Shown here: in pieces, positions 1 through 7,027 of the stretch
How the letters are laid out: each line of letters starts with the position of its first letter
Position numbering within the stretch: position 1 is the first letter of the stretch
NCBI RefSeq assembly: GCF_030283145.1
Contig: NZ_JASNWE010000005.1
Coordinates: 620,001-684,000, forward strand
DNA: 64,000 bases
Direction of reading: 5' to 3'
From: Actinomadura xylanilytica
Lineage (GTDB): Bacteria; Actinomycetota; Actinomycetes; Streptosporangiales; Streptosporangiaceae
Translations under genes and position numbers: made by a program
Notes under the pieces: generated by a model
What the model saw: the letters and a program-made list of their open reading frames with translations, nothing else
What the model was told of the DNA's origin: nothing
Database searches by the model: none

Positions 1-485
1 AGCCGCGCCGGCGCCCGCCCCGACTCCAGCGCCTCGGTCTCCAGCAGCGCCGTCAGCAGCGACCCCAGCACATGCCCGGTCAACCCGATCACGATGATCC
101 GCGGCGTCCCGTGCCGCTGCTCGCCCCACGCCACCACCGTGACGAACACCAGGATGTACAGGCCCAGCCCCTCGCCCTTGTCAGCCACCCACAGCGCGCT
201 GTCCAGCAGCACATGCAGTTCCGCCCGGCTCAGATTGGCCAGGTTGGTGCTCTCCAGCGTCGTCAGTACACGGATCAGCGACGGCGGCGCGGCGACCTGC
301 ACCAGCGTGGACGCGGTGAAGATCGCGACGTAGCAGAACGTGGCCGGCGCCGACAGCACCCAGGCGTGCATCCGGCGCGTCCACGGCGACAGCCGCCGCA
401 CCATGGCCGCGGCCCGCCCCCACCACAGCCCCAGCACACGCAGCACGTACCACGCCAGGATGAGCACCCCGCCCGCAACGACCAT
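1..485 (-). CDS. Rhomboid-like integral membrane protein, C-terminus cut by window edge
   Basis: Reading leftwards from an ATG at 485 there are 161 codons without a stop, running off the window. The protein has hydrophobic segments at about residues 2-22, 44-65, 111-123 and 131-148, with the motif DKGEGLGLYILVF before the third and a TGH motif in the fourth. This layout (TM pair, a stress on N-L-x-N-L before a soluble turn, then two close helices with Gly-His) resembles the actinobacterial rhomboid-like family rather than a classical rhomboid; no GxSG serine motif is seen in the visible part. The frame is compositionally sound and other frames here are shadows. Start choice is the first in-frame ATG; no strong ribosome binding site. 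Family assignment is from memory of the sequence pattern and moderate. Confidence 0.6.
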   Translation of the reverse strand, partial: MVVAGGVLILAWYVLRVLGLWWGRAAAMVRRLSPWTRRMHAWVLSAPATFCYVAIFTASTLVQVAAPPSLIRVLTTLESTNLANLSRAELHVLLDSALWVADKGEGLGLYILVFVTVVAWGEQRHGTPRIIVIGLTGHVLGSLLTALLETEALESGRAPAR

Positions 486-587
486 CCCGCCCCCGCGATC
501 ATGGACCCGCCATCAACTGCACTGTCCCACCCCCCGTGCCCCGCGGGCGGCATCAACACCCTCCGGACGCTGATACGGTCGGCCGAC

Positions 588-1214
588 GTGGGGGAACACT
601 ACTTCGCGGAACGGCCCGGAGCGGCCAGCCGCCGACGCGCCGTCGATCTCGTCCTGCCCGACCTGCACCTGCGGCTGGAGACCGATCGAGGCATGTTCTC
701 GCCCGACCGCGTCGACGCCGGCACCCGCATCCTGCTGGAGACCGTCCCCGCTCCCCCGCCCACTGGCGACCTGCTCGACCTGGGCTGCGGATACGGCCCC
801 ATCGCCCTCACCATGGCGCGGCGCTCGCCGCAGGCGAGTGTCTGGGGTGTGGATGTGAACCGCAGGGCGATCGAGCTGGCCGAGGCGAACGCCTCAGCCA
901 GCGGCCTTGACAATGTAAGGTTCAGTCTGGTGGACGAGACCGACCCCGGCCTGCGCTTCGCCGCGATCTGGTCCAACCCCCCGATCCGCATCGGGAAACC
1001 GGCCCTGCACGACCTCCTGCTGGCCTGGCTCCCCCGGCTCGTTCCCGGCGGCCTCGCCCACCTCGTCGTCCAGAAGCACCTCGGCTCCGACTCCCTCCAG
1101 CGGTGGCTGAACGACCAAGGCTTCCCCACCGAGCGGATCGCGTCCCGCTCGGCCTACCGGATTCTGCAAGTGTCGGCCCGGGCGGACGCCCGTACGGAAG
1201 GTCACGCCCGATGA
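588..1214 (+). CDS. Class I SAM-dependent methyltransferase (RsmC/MTS-like)
   Basis: A 208-residue methyltransferase of the small-domain MTS family related to the ribosomal RNA guanine-N2 methyltransferase RsmC. Motif I is DLGCGYGPIAL around residue 64, followed by the acidic strand-2 end GVDVN and the catalytic-type SNPPIRIGK (NPP) motif around residue 133. Typical RsmC proteins have two domains; this one is the single-domain form common in actinobacteria. The GTG at 588 (VGEHYFAE) is chosen because conserved family members begin there; a long upstream extension in the same frame has no family similarity and overlaps the divergent membrane gene. It overlaps the next gene by four bases, so the two RNA-modifying enzymes are probably co-translated. 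Exact substrate is inferred. Confidence 0.8.
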   Translation: MGEHYFAERPGAASRRRAVDLVLPDLHLRLETDRGMFSPDRVDAGTRILLETVPAPPPTGDLLDLGCGYGPIALTMARRSPQASVWGVDVNRRAIELAEANASASGLDNVRFSLVDETDPGLRFAAIWSNPPIRIGKPALHDLLLAWLPRLVPGGLAHLVVQKHLGSDSLQRWLNDQGFPTERIASRSAYRILQVSARADARTEGHAR

Positions 1215-1780
1215 GCACCCCGAACCCCCCGCAGGCCCCCGAACCCGCGCAGCCCCGCAGGCAGCTCCGCCCCACCGACGTCAAGCGCCTCAACCGCGAC
1301 TGGCGCCGCCGCACCGAGTCCCGCCTCGGGCTGCTCGTCGAGTCGGTCACCCAGCCCTTCAACATGGGCTCGATCATCCGCACCGCCGCCGTCTTCGGCG
1401 TCGAGCACCTGTGGCTGGCCGGCAACGCCACGCCCCCCGACCACCGCAACGTCAGCAAGACCGCGCTCGGCACCGAGCGCCTCGTCCCCTGGGAGCACGC
1501 CGGCACCCCCGCCGAGGCCGCCGCCGCCGTCCGCAAGAAGGGCCTGCGGCTCATCGCGATCGAGCTCACCAACGACGCGCTCCCGCTGCACGAGGCCCCC
1601 CTCGACGGCGACGTCTGCCTGGCCGTCGGCGGCGAGGACCACGGCTGCTCACCCGCCCTGCTCGCCGCCGCCGACGCCGTCGCCTACATCCCCCAGATCG
1701 GACGGGTCGGATCCCTCAACGTCGCGGTCGCCACCGCCATCGCGCTCGGCGAGGCCCGCCGCCGCGAATGGTCCGCCTGA
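1211..1780 (+). CDS. TrmH/SpoU-family RNA 2'-O-methyltransferase
   Basis: A 189-residue SPOUT-class methyltransferase, expected to transfer a methyl group to a ribose 2'-OH in tRNA or rRNA. The three SpoU motifs are in order: N-x-GSIIRTAAVFGV (motif 1, Asn and Arg, about residues 49-61), LAVGGEDHGCS (motif 2) and IPQIGRVGSLNVAVATAIAL (motif 3) at the C-terminus, which together form the knotted SAM site. There is a basic N-terminal stretch (about residues 15-35) instead of a long RNA-binding domain. ATG at 1211 overlaps the previous stop as ATGA, giving tight coupling to the preceding methyltransferase. Family call is firm; which nucleotide is modified is not readable from sequence. Confidence 0.88.
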   Translation: MSTPNPPQAPEPAQPRRQLRPTDVKRLNRDWRRRTESRLGLLVESVTQPFNMGSIIRTAAVFGVEHLWLAGNATPPDHRNVSKTALGTERLVPWEHAGTPAEAAAAVRKKGLRLIAIELTNDALPLHEAPLDGDVCLAVGGEDHGCSPALLAAADAVAYIPQIGRVGSLNVAVATAIALGEARRREWSA

Positions 1781-1796
1781 CCGCCGGGTCCGCCCG

Positions 1797-2389
1797 CTAC
1801 CCCTCCCCCGCCCGCCGCCGCGGCTCCAGCGCCAGGCCGAGCACCGCGCAGACGGCGAACGCCGACCCGAGCACCGCCACCCCGGACGCGCCGGCGAACT
1901 GCTGCACGGTGCTCCACATGCCCGACGCCGCGCCGGCGTGCTCGGGCGGCACCCCCGCCAGTGCCACCATCCCGAGCGGCGGCACGATCAGGTTGAGCGC
2001 GCCGCGCGCTCGCGGCCCTGGAAGATCGCCTGCAACGTGCTCAGGACCTGCGGCGCCAGCCCCGCCGCGGCCACCCCCTGCACCGCCCGCGCCGCGATGA
2101 GCTGCCCGGGATCGCGCGCGAGGCTGCACACCAGGCTCGCCAGCCCGAACGCGGCGACCGCGACGAGGAACACCCGCCGGCGGCCCCACAGGTCCCCCAG
2201 CCGGGCACCGGTGATCAGTCCCCCGGCGAAGCCGAGCAGATAGGCCGCCGAGACCCACTCCAGCTGCGTCGGGCTCGCCCCGAGGTCCCGCTGGACGGTG
2301 GGCAGCGCGACGTTGACGATCGTCACGTCCAGCAGGTCCATCAGGTTCGCCGCGATCAGCACGACCGCGGCGAACCACCGGAGCGATCG
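1797..2389 (-). pseudogene. Remnant of a DHA2-type MFS exporter, both ends and middle lost
   Basis: On the minus strand the frame ending at 1988 encodes the first four to five helices of a DHA2 drug exporter (LMDLLDVTIVNVALP, then the MFS signature GARLGDLWGRRRVF). Around 2000 the similarity jumps to another frame that encodes the last helices of the same family (PPEHAGAASGMWSTVQQF). About 250-300 residues expected between the two parts are absent. Upstream, the helix-1 frame meets an in-frame TAA at 2390-2392, exactly where a 42-bp direct repeat begins, so no start codon survives except an internal GTG at 2362. This is a decayed gene, probably inactivated by an insertion plus deletion. Confidence 0.75.
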
Positions 2390-2425
2390 TTATCTGGCGT
2401 AGTTGAGTGAACCTGCCGGTCAGGG
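2384..2425 (+). repeat. Left copy of a 42-bp direct repeat
   Basis: The 42 bases here match 3433-3474 at 39 of 42 positions in the same orientation (core TTATCTGG then GTAGTTGAGTGAA then CTGCCGGTCAGGG). It sits precisely at the broken 5' end of the MFS remnant. The pair looks like ends or footprints of a mobile element, but I do not recognise the element and no transposase gene lies between the copies. Confidence 0.7.
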
Positions 2426-2487
2426 GCTTGGTGGCCTGTCAGCCATGTAAGACACGTAGGTGAAGGTGATCCGCGGTCTTGCCTGGT

Positions 2488-2914
2488 TCATCGGGTGATG
2501 GTGAGGCCTCGGTCGGCCCAGCGGAGGGCGCCGTCGGCCATGGCGTTGATCCATGCGGTGCCGGGACGGCGGTCGGTGAAGGTCTGCCAGTGATGGCCGT
2601 CGGGTGAGGACCTATGCGAGCAGGTGCTCTCCGTCGTTGGGACCGAGCAGGAAGCCGAACCGGTCGATGTCGGTGCCGGGGCCGGCCGCGTCATAGCCCG
2701 CGGTGCCGACGAACCCGGCGAAGGAGGCTTTGGCCTGGTCGTCGGCGGTGATCCACCGCAGCAGGATGTCGGACTTGCCCCTCCCGGTGAAGGTCTCACC
2801 CGTGGCTTGTCCGTGGAAACCGGACGGGGCCCGTCGCCGAAGCGGTTGGGTTTCGGCTCGCGGGTGCCGCACGGGTGCGAGGCGACTCATCTGAGGAACA
2901 TGGGACCTTAGCAT
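2488..2914 (-). pseudogene. Degenerate gene pieces, nuclease-like motif, frameshifted
   Basis: Two overlapping minus-strand frames (2612-2914 and 2488-2799) read as one broken gene. The first contains GQATGETFTGRGKSDILLRW, which resembles the GETF-x3-GKTDILI motif of an uncharacterised nuclease-like family often found in defence contexts, but the downstream E-C-K catalytic part of that family is absent. The second frame ends with a tryptophan-rich tail and stops at 2488. Its putative start lies inside the palindrome at 2899-2950. I cannot assign a function; it may be a chimera of two decayed genes. Confidence 0.35.
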
Positions 2915-2950
2915 ATAATCCGCTTGCGGATTATATGCTAAGGTCCCATG
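2899..2950. promoter_or_regulatory. Perfect 25-bp-arm palindrome with mirrored TATAAT boxes
   Basis: Arms 2899-2923 and 2926-2950 are exact inverted repeats separated by two bases; the symmetry extends four more bases (GGAA/TTCC) with a two-base insertion on the right. Each arm contains CATATAATCCGC, so TATAAT hexamers occur on the plus strand at 2914-2919 and on the minus strand at 2930-2935. It lies 21 bases upstream of the PPOX gene. It may be a divergent promoter with a palindromic operator of the ArsR/MarR/HxlR type, or an inversion-duplication scar. No regulator gene is adjacent. Confidence 0.6.
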
Positions 2951-2971
2951 TGTTCCTATCGAGGAGGGTGT

Positions 2972-3364
2972 ATGACGATCCTGGAAGAACCTGTGCGAAG
3001 GATCCTGGACGGGAAGAACTTCGCCACCGTCGCGACCTTGGGGCCCGACGGCTCACCCCAGGCGTCCGTCGTCTGGATCAAGCGAGACGGCGACACGATT
3101 TTGTTCTCCACCACCAAGGGCCGGCAGAAGGCCAAGAACCTCGCCGTCGACCCCCGTGTCAGCGTCTCAGTCTTCGACCTGGCCAACCCTTATGACTCGG
3201 CGGAGATTCGCGGCGCCGCTGAACTGACCCTCGACGAAGACAAACGGTTGCCGCATGAGCTCTCACAGAGATACCTCGGCGAGGACCCGCCGAAGCCCGA
3301 GCCCGGCGAGGTCAGGTTGATCGTTCGCGTGGTGCCCGAAAAGGTCATCCACTTCACCCCCTGA
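2972..3364 (+). CDS. PPOX-class, probably F420-dependent, split-barrel oxidoreductase
   Basis: A 130-residue split-barrel flavin/deazaflavin-binding protein. The family pattern is clear: RRILDGKNFATVATLGPDG, then P-Q-A-S-V-V-W-I-K, then FSTTKGRQKAKNL and a VSVSVFD strand, followed by an acidic LTLDED segment and a closing strand. In actinobacteria this pattern (Rv1155/Rv2074-like) usually binds coenzyme F420 and reduces small substrates such as biliverdin; the substrate here is unknown. ATG at 2972 is preceded by GAGGAGG at 2961-2967; an earlier ATG at 2948 lies in the palindrome and lacks a good site. It is flanked by decayed genes and enclosed by the 42-bp repeats, so it may have been carried in with that segment. 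Confidence 0.8.
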   Translation: MTILEEPVRRILDGKNFATVATLGPDGSPQASVVWIKRDGDTILFSTTKGRQKAKNLAVDPRVSVSVFDLANPYDSAEIRGAAELTLDEDKRLPHELSQRYLGEDPPKPEPGEVRLIVRVVPEKVIHFTP

Positions 3365-3432
3365 ACATCAGGGGCGATCTCGGTCTGGGAAGCTGAGCGG
3401 TCGGTAGCGGTGTCCCGCCGCGACCGACCGCT

Positions 3433-3474
3433 CCTCCGATGGTTATCTGGGGTAGTTGAGTGAATCTGCCGGTC
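3433..3474 (+). repeat. Right copy of the 42-bp direct repeat
   Basis: Matches 2384-2425 with three mismatches, same orientation. It lies just beyond the stop codon of a minus-strand fragment. Spacing between copies is about 1.05 kb and encloses the PPOX gene, the palindrome and degenerate gene pieces. Confidence 0.7.
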
Positions 3475-3503
3475 AGGGTGGCGAGCCGGATCGTGGACAT
3501 GGT

Positions 3504-3842
3504 TCAGCCTGCGGCTTCGGTGAGGCGGGCTTCGAGGTCGGCGATCATCTGGGTGAGCAGGCTGGTGTTCTCGCGCCGGACCGCTTGGGGCCCGAGTCTG
3601 TCGATGCCGGCGACTTTGGTGATGCACTCGTCGGCGGCCTGGGCTATCGCCTGGAACTCAGTCTGGGCGATCGAGTGGTGGTTGGCGGCTTCGAAGGTGG
3701 TCGCGCGGTGCATGTCCTTCATCGAGGTCATCGCCGCTCGCGCGGCCGCCATCGCGTCGCGGGCGCTGAACTGGTCCCCGTTGCCTTGGCGCATGTAGCG
3801 GGTGGTGAAGACCCGGCGGCGCTTGTGGTCGGCCGACGGCAT
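3504..3842 (-). pseudogene. Unrecognised C-terminal gene fragment
   Basis: An open minus-strand frame of up to 112 residues, basic at the start (KRRR) and then helical and alanine-rich, with several HxxA/Q-rich turns and no membrane segment. In-frame sequence continues about ten codons upstream (ending in LERF) until a TGA, and no ribosome binding site precedes the ATG at 3842, so it looks like the tail of a longer gene that lost its 5' end. I do not recognise the family. Its stop lies next to the right 42-bp repeat, consistent with a rearranged region. The 148 bases up to the next gene hold nothing I can support. Confidence 0.35.
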
Positions 3843-3990
3843 GAACCGCTCCAGGCGGTCGCCCCGTGCGGGTCACCACCGTCCGGTTCTGACCGTCTTC
3901 ACCCACGTCGAACCCCGGGGGCACGGCGGCTCCTCCCCGCCCGGGGGCGGCGCGGCGACCGCGGGCCCGGCGGCGGCCGGCGTCGGGGAC

Positions 3991-4833
3991 TCAGGCACCG
4001 TGCCCCCCGGACGCCCGCAGCCGCAACTGCCGCCGGGTGAGGTCCTGGAGTCGCGCCGCTGCGGCCCGGTCGAACGACGCGCCGTCCACCGGGATCCGCG
4101 CTCCCTCCACGAACGCGCTCAGCGGCTCGCGAGGGGGAGCGTCGATGACGGCGGCGATCGGCGCCACGGCCTCGGCGACCGGCTTGCCGCTCCGCCTCAT
4201 CCTCGCGATCAGCGCCGCCGTCTCCGCGTCGTACTCGCCCGAGAACCCGGTCGCGGTGGTGCCCGGATGGACCAGCACGTACCGGATCGGGCCCGTCCCG
4301 TGCTCAGCGGCGAAGGCGACGCCGAGCAGGTCGTTCAGCGGCCCGCCCTGGGCCAGCGCCACGGCGCCGTGATAGCCGCGCTCCAGCCCGAGGTCGTCCC
4401 AGCGGAGCGCCGACAGGCCCGCGCCGGGCCCGGCCACGTTCACCACGACCGGGGCCCCGGCCTTCTCCAGCGGCCCCACCAGGCCGTGGCCGAGCAGGAA
4501 CCGGCTCAGGTAGAACAGCGCGTAGTTGGCCTCGAAGCCCTCGGCGGTCACCGCCCGCGCCGACCGGTAGTGCCGAGCGCACAGCACGAGCGCGTCCACG
4601 ACGGGGAACCGGGCCGTGACCTCCTCGACCACCCGCTCGTTCTCGCTCAGCAGGCTGAGGTCGGCCCGGACGAAATGCGCCCGGCCGGACGCCCCGGCCG
4701 CGTCCCGCAGGAACGCGCGGCCCCTGTCCTCGCTCCTCCCGATGACGGCGACCGTGTCGCCCCGCCGCACGGAGGCGAGCGCGAGCGCCCTGCCGATCCC
4801 GTCGGTGCCGCCTGAGATCACCAATGTCCTCAT
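3991..4833 (-). CDS. Short-chain dehydrogenase/reductase
   Basis: A 280-residue SDR oxidoreductase, NAD(P)-dependent, soluble. The dinucleotide motif is SGGTDGIGRALA at residues 6-17 (TGxxxGxG type, with T to S at the first position), followed by the DLSLL strand and an NVAGPG segment. The usual YxxxK catalytic pair is not cleanly present: the corresponding region reads ERGYHGAVALAQ, where lysine is replaced, so either the active site is altered or the enzyme is not a conventional dehydrogenase. ATG at 4833 is divergent from a TetR regulator 111 bases away, a typical regulator/target pair. Confidence 0.8.
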   Translation of the reverse strand: MRTLVISGGTDGIGRALALASVRRGDTVAVIGRSEDRGRAFLRDAAGASGRAHFVRADLSLLSENERVVEEVTARFPVVDALVLCARHYRSARAVTAEGFEANYALFYLSRFLLGHGLVGPLEKAGAPVVVNVAGPGAGLSALRWDDLGLERGYHGAVALAQGGPLNDLLGVAFAAEHGTGPIRYVLVHPGTTATGFSGEYDAETAALIARMRRSGKPVAEAVAPIAAVIDAPPREPLSAFVEGARIPVDGASFDRAAAARLQDLTRRQLRLRASGGHGA

Positions 4834-4848
4834 TGCACTCCCTAAACC

Positions 4849-4884
4849 AGACTGATGAGTCCAAATTAGTAGACGAAGCAGTCT
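4849..4884. promoter_or_regulatory. Candidate TetR operator dyads between SDR and tetR
   Basis: The divergent intergenic region contains two half-site pairs: AGACT-GATG-AGTC at 4849-4861 and AGAC-GAAGCA-GTCT at 4871-4884. Repeated AGAC/GTCT halves between a TetR gene and its divergent neighbour are a plausible autoregulatory operator. No -10/-35 boxes are obvious. Confidence 0.35.
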
Positions 4885-4944
4885 TAGCCAAGTGCGTCCA
4901 GAAAACCAGACCCGTCGGTATAGTTCAGGGTTCCGTCCGCTAGG

Positions 4945-5634
4945 ATGCGGCCCATGAGCGGAGCAGGAACCCCAGCCGTCCAGACCGCGGGCGCCCCGCG
5001 CGGACGCATCGACAAGCGGCGCGCGATCGTGGACGCCGCCTTCACCGTCTTCGCCCGCGAGGGCTACGCCCAGGCCGGCGTCGACGTGATCGCCGCCGAG
5101 GCCGGCGTCGCCAAGGCCACCGTCTACAACCACTTCGGCGACAAGGAGACCCTGCTCCGCCAGACCATCGCCGACCACTCCGACCGGGCCCTGGCCCGCA
5201 ACATGGCCGCGGTCGAACGCCTCACCGGCGACGGCCCCGACCTGCGCGCGATGCTCGAAGAGGTCGGCGGGCAACTGCTCCGCTGCTACGTCGACGACGC
5301 CTCGTGGGCCCTGCGTCGCCTCCTGTCGGCCGAGATCGGCCAGTTCCCCGACCTCATCGACATCGTCCAGGGACGCGCCGCCGACCGCGTCCTCCAGGCC
5401 CTCGCCGACCGCCTGGGCCGCCTCTCGCTCGCCGGCCGGCTGCGCACCGCCGACCCGCTCCTGGCCGCCGAACACCTCTCCGCCCTGCTCACCGGCACGA
5501 TGGACACCCGCGCCCGCCTCGGCACCCGGCCCCTGCCCGACGCCGAACTGACCGCCATGACGCGCGCCGCCGTCGACACCTTCCTCCGGGCGTTCGCCGC
5601 CGAGCCCGTGGCACCGGGCCCGCCACCGGACTAG
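4945..5634 (+). CDS. TetR-family transcriptional repressor
   Basis: A 229-residue TetR regulator. The N-terminal helix-turn-helix runs from about residue 22 to 68 (RRAIVDAAFTVFAREGYAQA, then AGVAKATVYNHFGDKETLL, the conserved recognition helix). The C-terminal ligand domain is of the AefR-like type with the LRRLLSAEIGQFPDL segment. A second ATG at 4954 (MSGAGTP) is an equally possible start. It faces the short-chain dehydrogenase and probably controls that gene and itself; the ligand is unknown. Confidence 0.88.
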   Translation: MRPMSGAGTPAVQTAGAPRGRIDKRRAIVDAAFTVFAREGYAQAGVDVIAAEAGVAKATVYNHFGDKETLLRQTIADHSDRALARNMAAVERLTGDGPDLRAMLEEVGGQLLRCYVDDASWALRRLLSAEIGQFPDLIDIVQGRAADRVLQALADRLGRLSLAGRLRTADPLLAAEHLSALLTGTMDTRARLGTRPLPDAELTAMTRAAVDTFLRAFAAEPVAPGPPPD

Positions 5635-5759
5635 ACTCGCGCCCGTGCTCCTCCCCCGTGCGTAGGACCCCGGCCCCGCCGCGCTGACGACCCGCGCGGC
5701 ACTCCGGCGTCCCTGCACACCGCGCGCGCCGCGCGCCGAGCACGTCCGAGGACCCCCCT

Positions 5760-6953
5760 GTGCCTTCGCCTACCCGGGCTCCGTCGTACGCCGCCGTCCT
5801 CCTGACCCCGCACGTCCGCCGCGTCTTCACCGCCGCGCTGCTGGGCCGCCTCTCCTACGGGACGGTCTTCCTCTCCCTGATCCTCGCGCTCGCCCACGCC
5901 ACCGGCTCCTACACCCAGGCGGGCACGGCACTGGCCCTGAACGGCGCCGCCTCGTCCCTGCTGTCGCCGCTGCGCGCCAAGCTCATCGACAGGCACGGGC
6001 CGCACCGCACCCTGCCCCCGATGGCCGTCGCCTACTCGGGACTGCTGGCGGCCATCTCAGCACTCACCTGGCACCCCGGCGCGCCCGCCGCCCTCCTATC
6101 GGCCCTCGCGTGCGCGGCTGGCGCCTGCGCTCCCCCACTCGGCCCCGTGATGCGGACGCTTTGGAGCGACCTGCTGCCCGACCGGCCCCTGCTGCAACGC
6201 GCCTACAGCCTCGACACCGTCGCCGAAGAGCTGCTCTTCGTCACAGGCCCCCTGCTCGCCGGACTGGCCGCCGCGCTCACCACGCCCGCACTGGGCGTCG
6301 CCGCGAGCGCCGCCCTCGTGCTCGCCGGCACCCTCGCCCTGACCACGTCCCCGTTCGTCCGCGACCGTGACCGGACCCGCGCGGCACCGGCCGAACGCGC
6401 GGGGACGCGGATCGCCGCCACGCTCTGGCGGCCGATCGCGGTGGCCGCCGGCCTCGGCGCGTGCCTGAGCGCGTTCACCCTGCTCCTCGTCGTCTTCACC
6501 GCACGGCACCACCAGCCGGCCGCGGTCGCCTGGATCGAGGCGGCACTGGCCGCAGGCAGCGCCGCCGGTGGGCTCGCCCACGGGACGATCACGTGGCGGC
6601 TTCCCGCGCAGATGCGCCTCCCGCTGCTCGCCGCCGGGCCCGGCCTGATCACAGCCACGGCCAGCCTCGCCCCCTCGGTGCCGTGGCTGGCACTGGCCGC
6701 GGGCGCCGCCGGGGTGTTCGTCGCGCCGGTCCTGACCACCGCCTACCTGCTGACCGACGAGCTCACCGCGCCGCACGACCGGACCCGGGCCGGCGCGTGG
6801 GTCAACGCCGCGTTCAACGCGGGCTCGGCGGCCGGGACGGCCGCCGCGGGACCGCTCGCGGACACCGTCCCGCTCCCCCTCTGCTTCCCGCTGGCGACCG
6901 TCCCCCTGCTCACGGTGGCTGCGGTCACCGCCCTACGACGGACCACTCGGTGA
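5760..6953 (+). CDS. MFS transporter
   Basis: A 397-residue major facilitator with about twelve hydrophobic segments and a mid-protein cytoplasmic loop rich in Arg/Ala (about residues 200-220, RDRDRTRAAPAERAGTR). Helix 1 begins around residue 22 (FTAALLGRLSYGTVFLSL). The loop after helix 2 carries LRAKLIDRHGPHRTL, the degenerate form of the MFS GxLaDrxGrr motif. It resembles the small, Ala-rich MFS permeases of actinobacteria of unknown substrate, likely drug or metabolite export. GTG at 5760 is the first good start in frame. No regulator is directly adjacent except the upstream TetR, 125 bases before. Confidence 0.8.
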   Translation: MPSPTRAPSYAAVLLTPHVRRVFTAALLGRLSYGTVFLSLILALAHATGSYTQAGTALALNGAASSLLSPLRAKLIDRHGPHRTLPPMAVAYSGLLAAISALTWHPGAPAALLSALACAAGACAPPLGPVMRTLWSDLLPDRPLLQRAYSLDTVAEELLFVTGPLLAGLAAALTTPALGVAASAALVLAGTLALTTSPFVRDRDRTRAAPAERAGTRIAATLWRPIAVAAGLGACLSAFTLLLVVFTARHHQPAAVAWIEAALAAGSAAGGLAHGTITWRLPAQMRLPLLAAGPGLITATASLAPSVPWLALAAGAAGVFVAPVLTTAYLLTDELTAPHDRTRAGAWVNAAFNAGSAAGTAAAGPLADTVPLPLCFPLATVPLLTVAAVTALRRTTR

Positions 6954-7027
6954 CGCGCGACGATCGGACGATCTTTGTCGGTGGCCTCGGCTATGTTGAC
7001 CGTTCGCTCCCACGCCGGAAGGCCCCG

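Noticed and set aside
72..587. Long plus-strand N-terminal extension of the first methyltransferase
   Set aside because: It is antisense to a well-formed membrane protein frame and has no family similarity; the conserved protein starts at GTG 588.
2890..2960. Rho-independent terminator
   Set aside because: The palindrome is AT-rich in the centre, lies upstream of both flanking start codons and contains -10-like boxes, so a regulatory or structural role is more likely.
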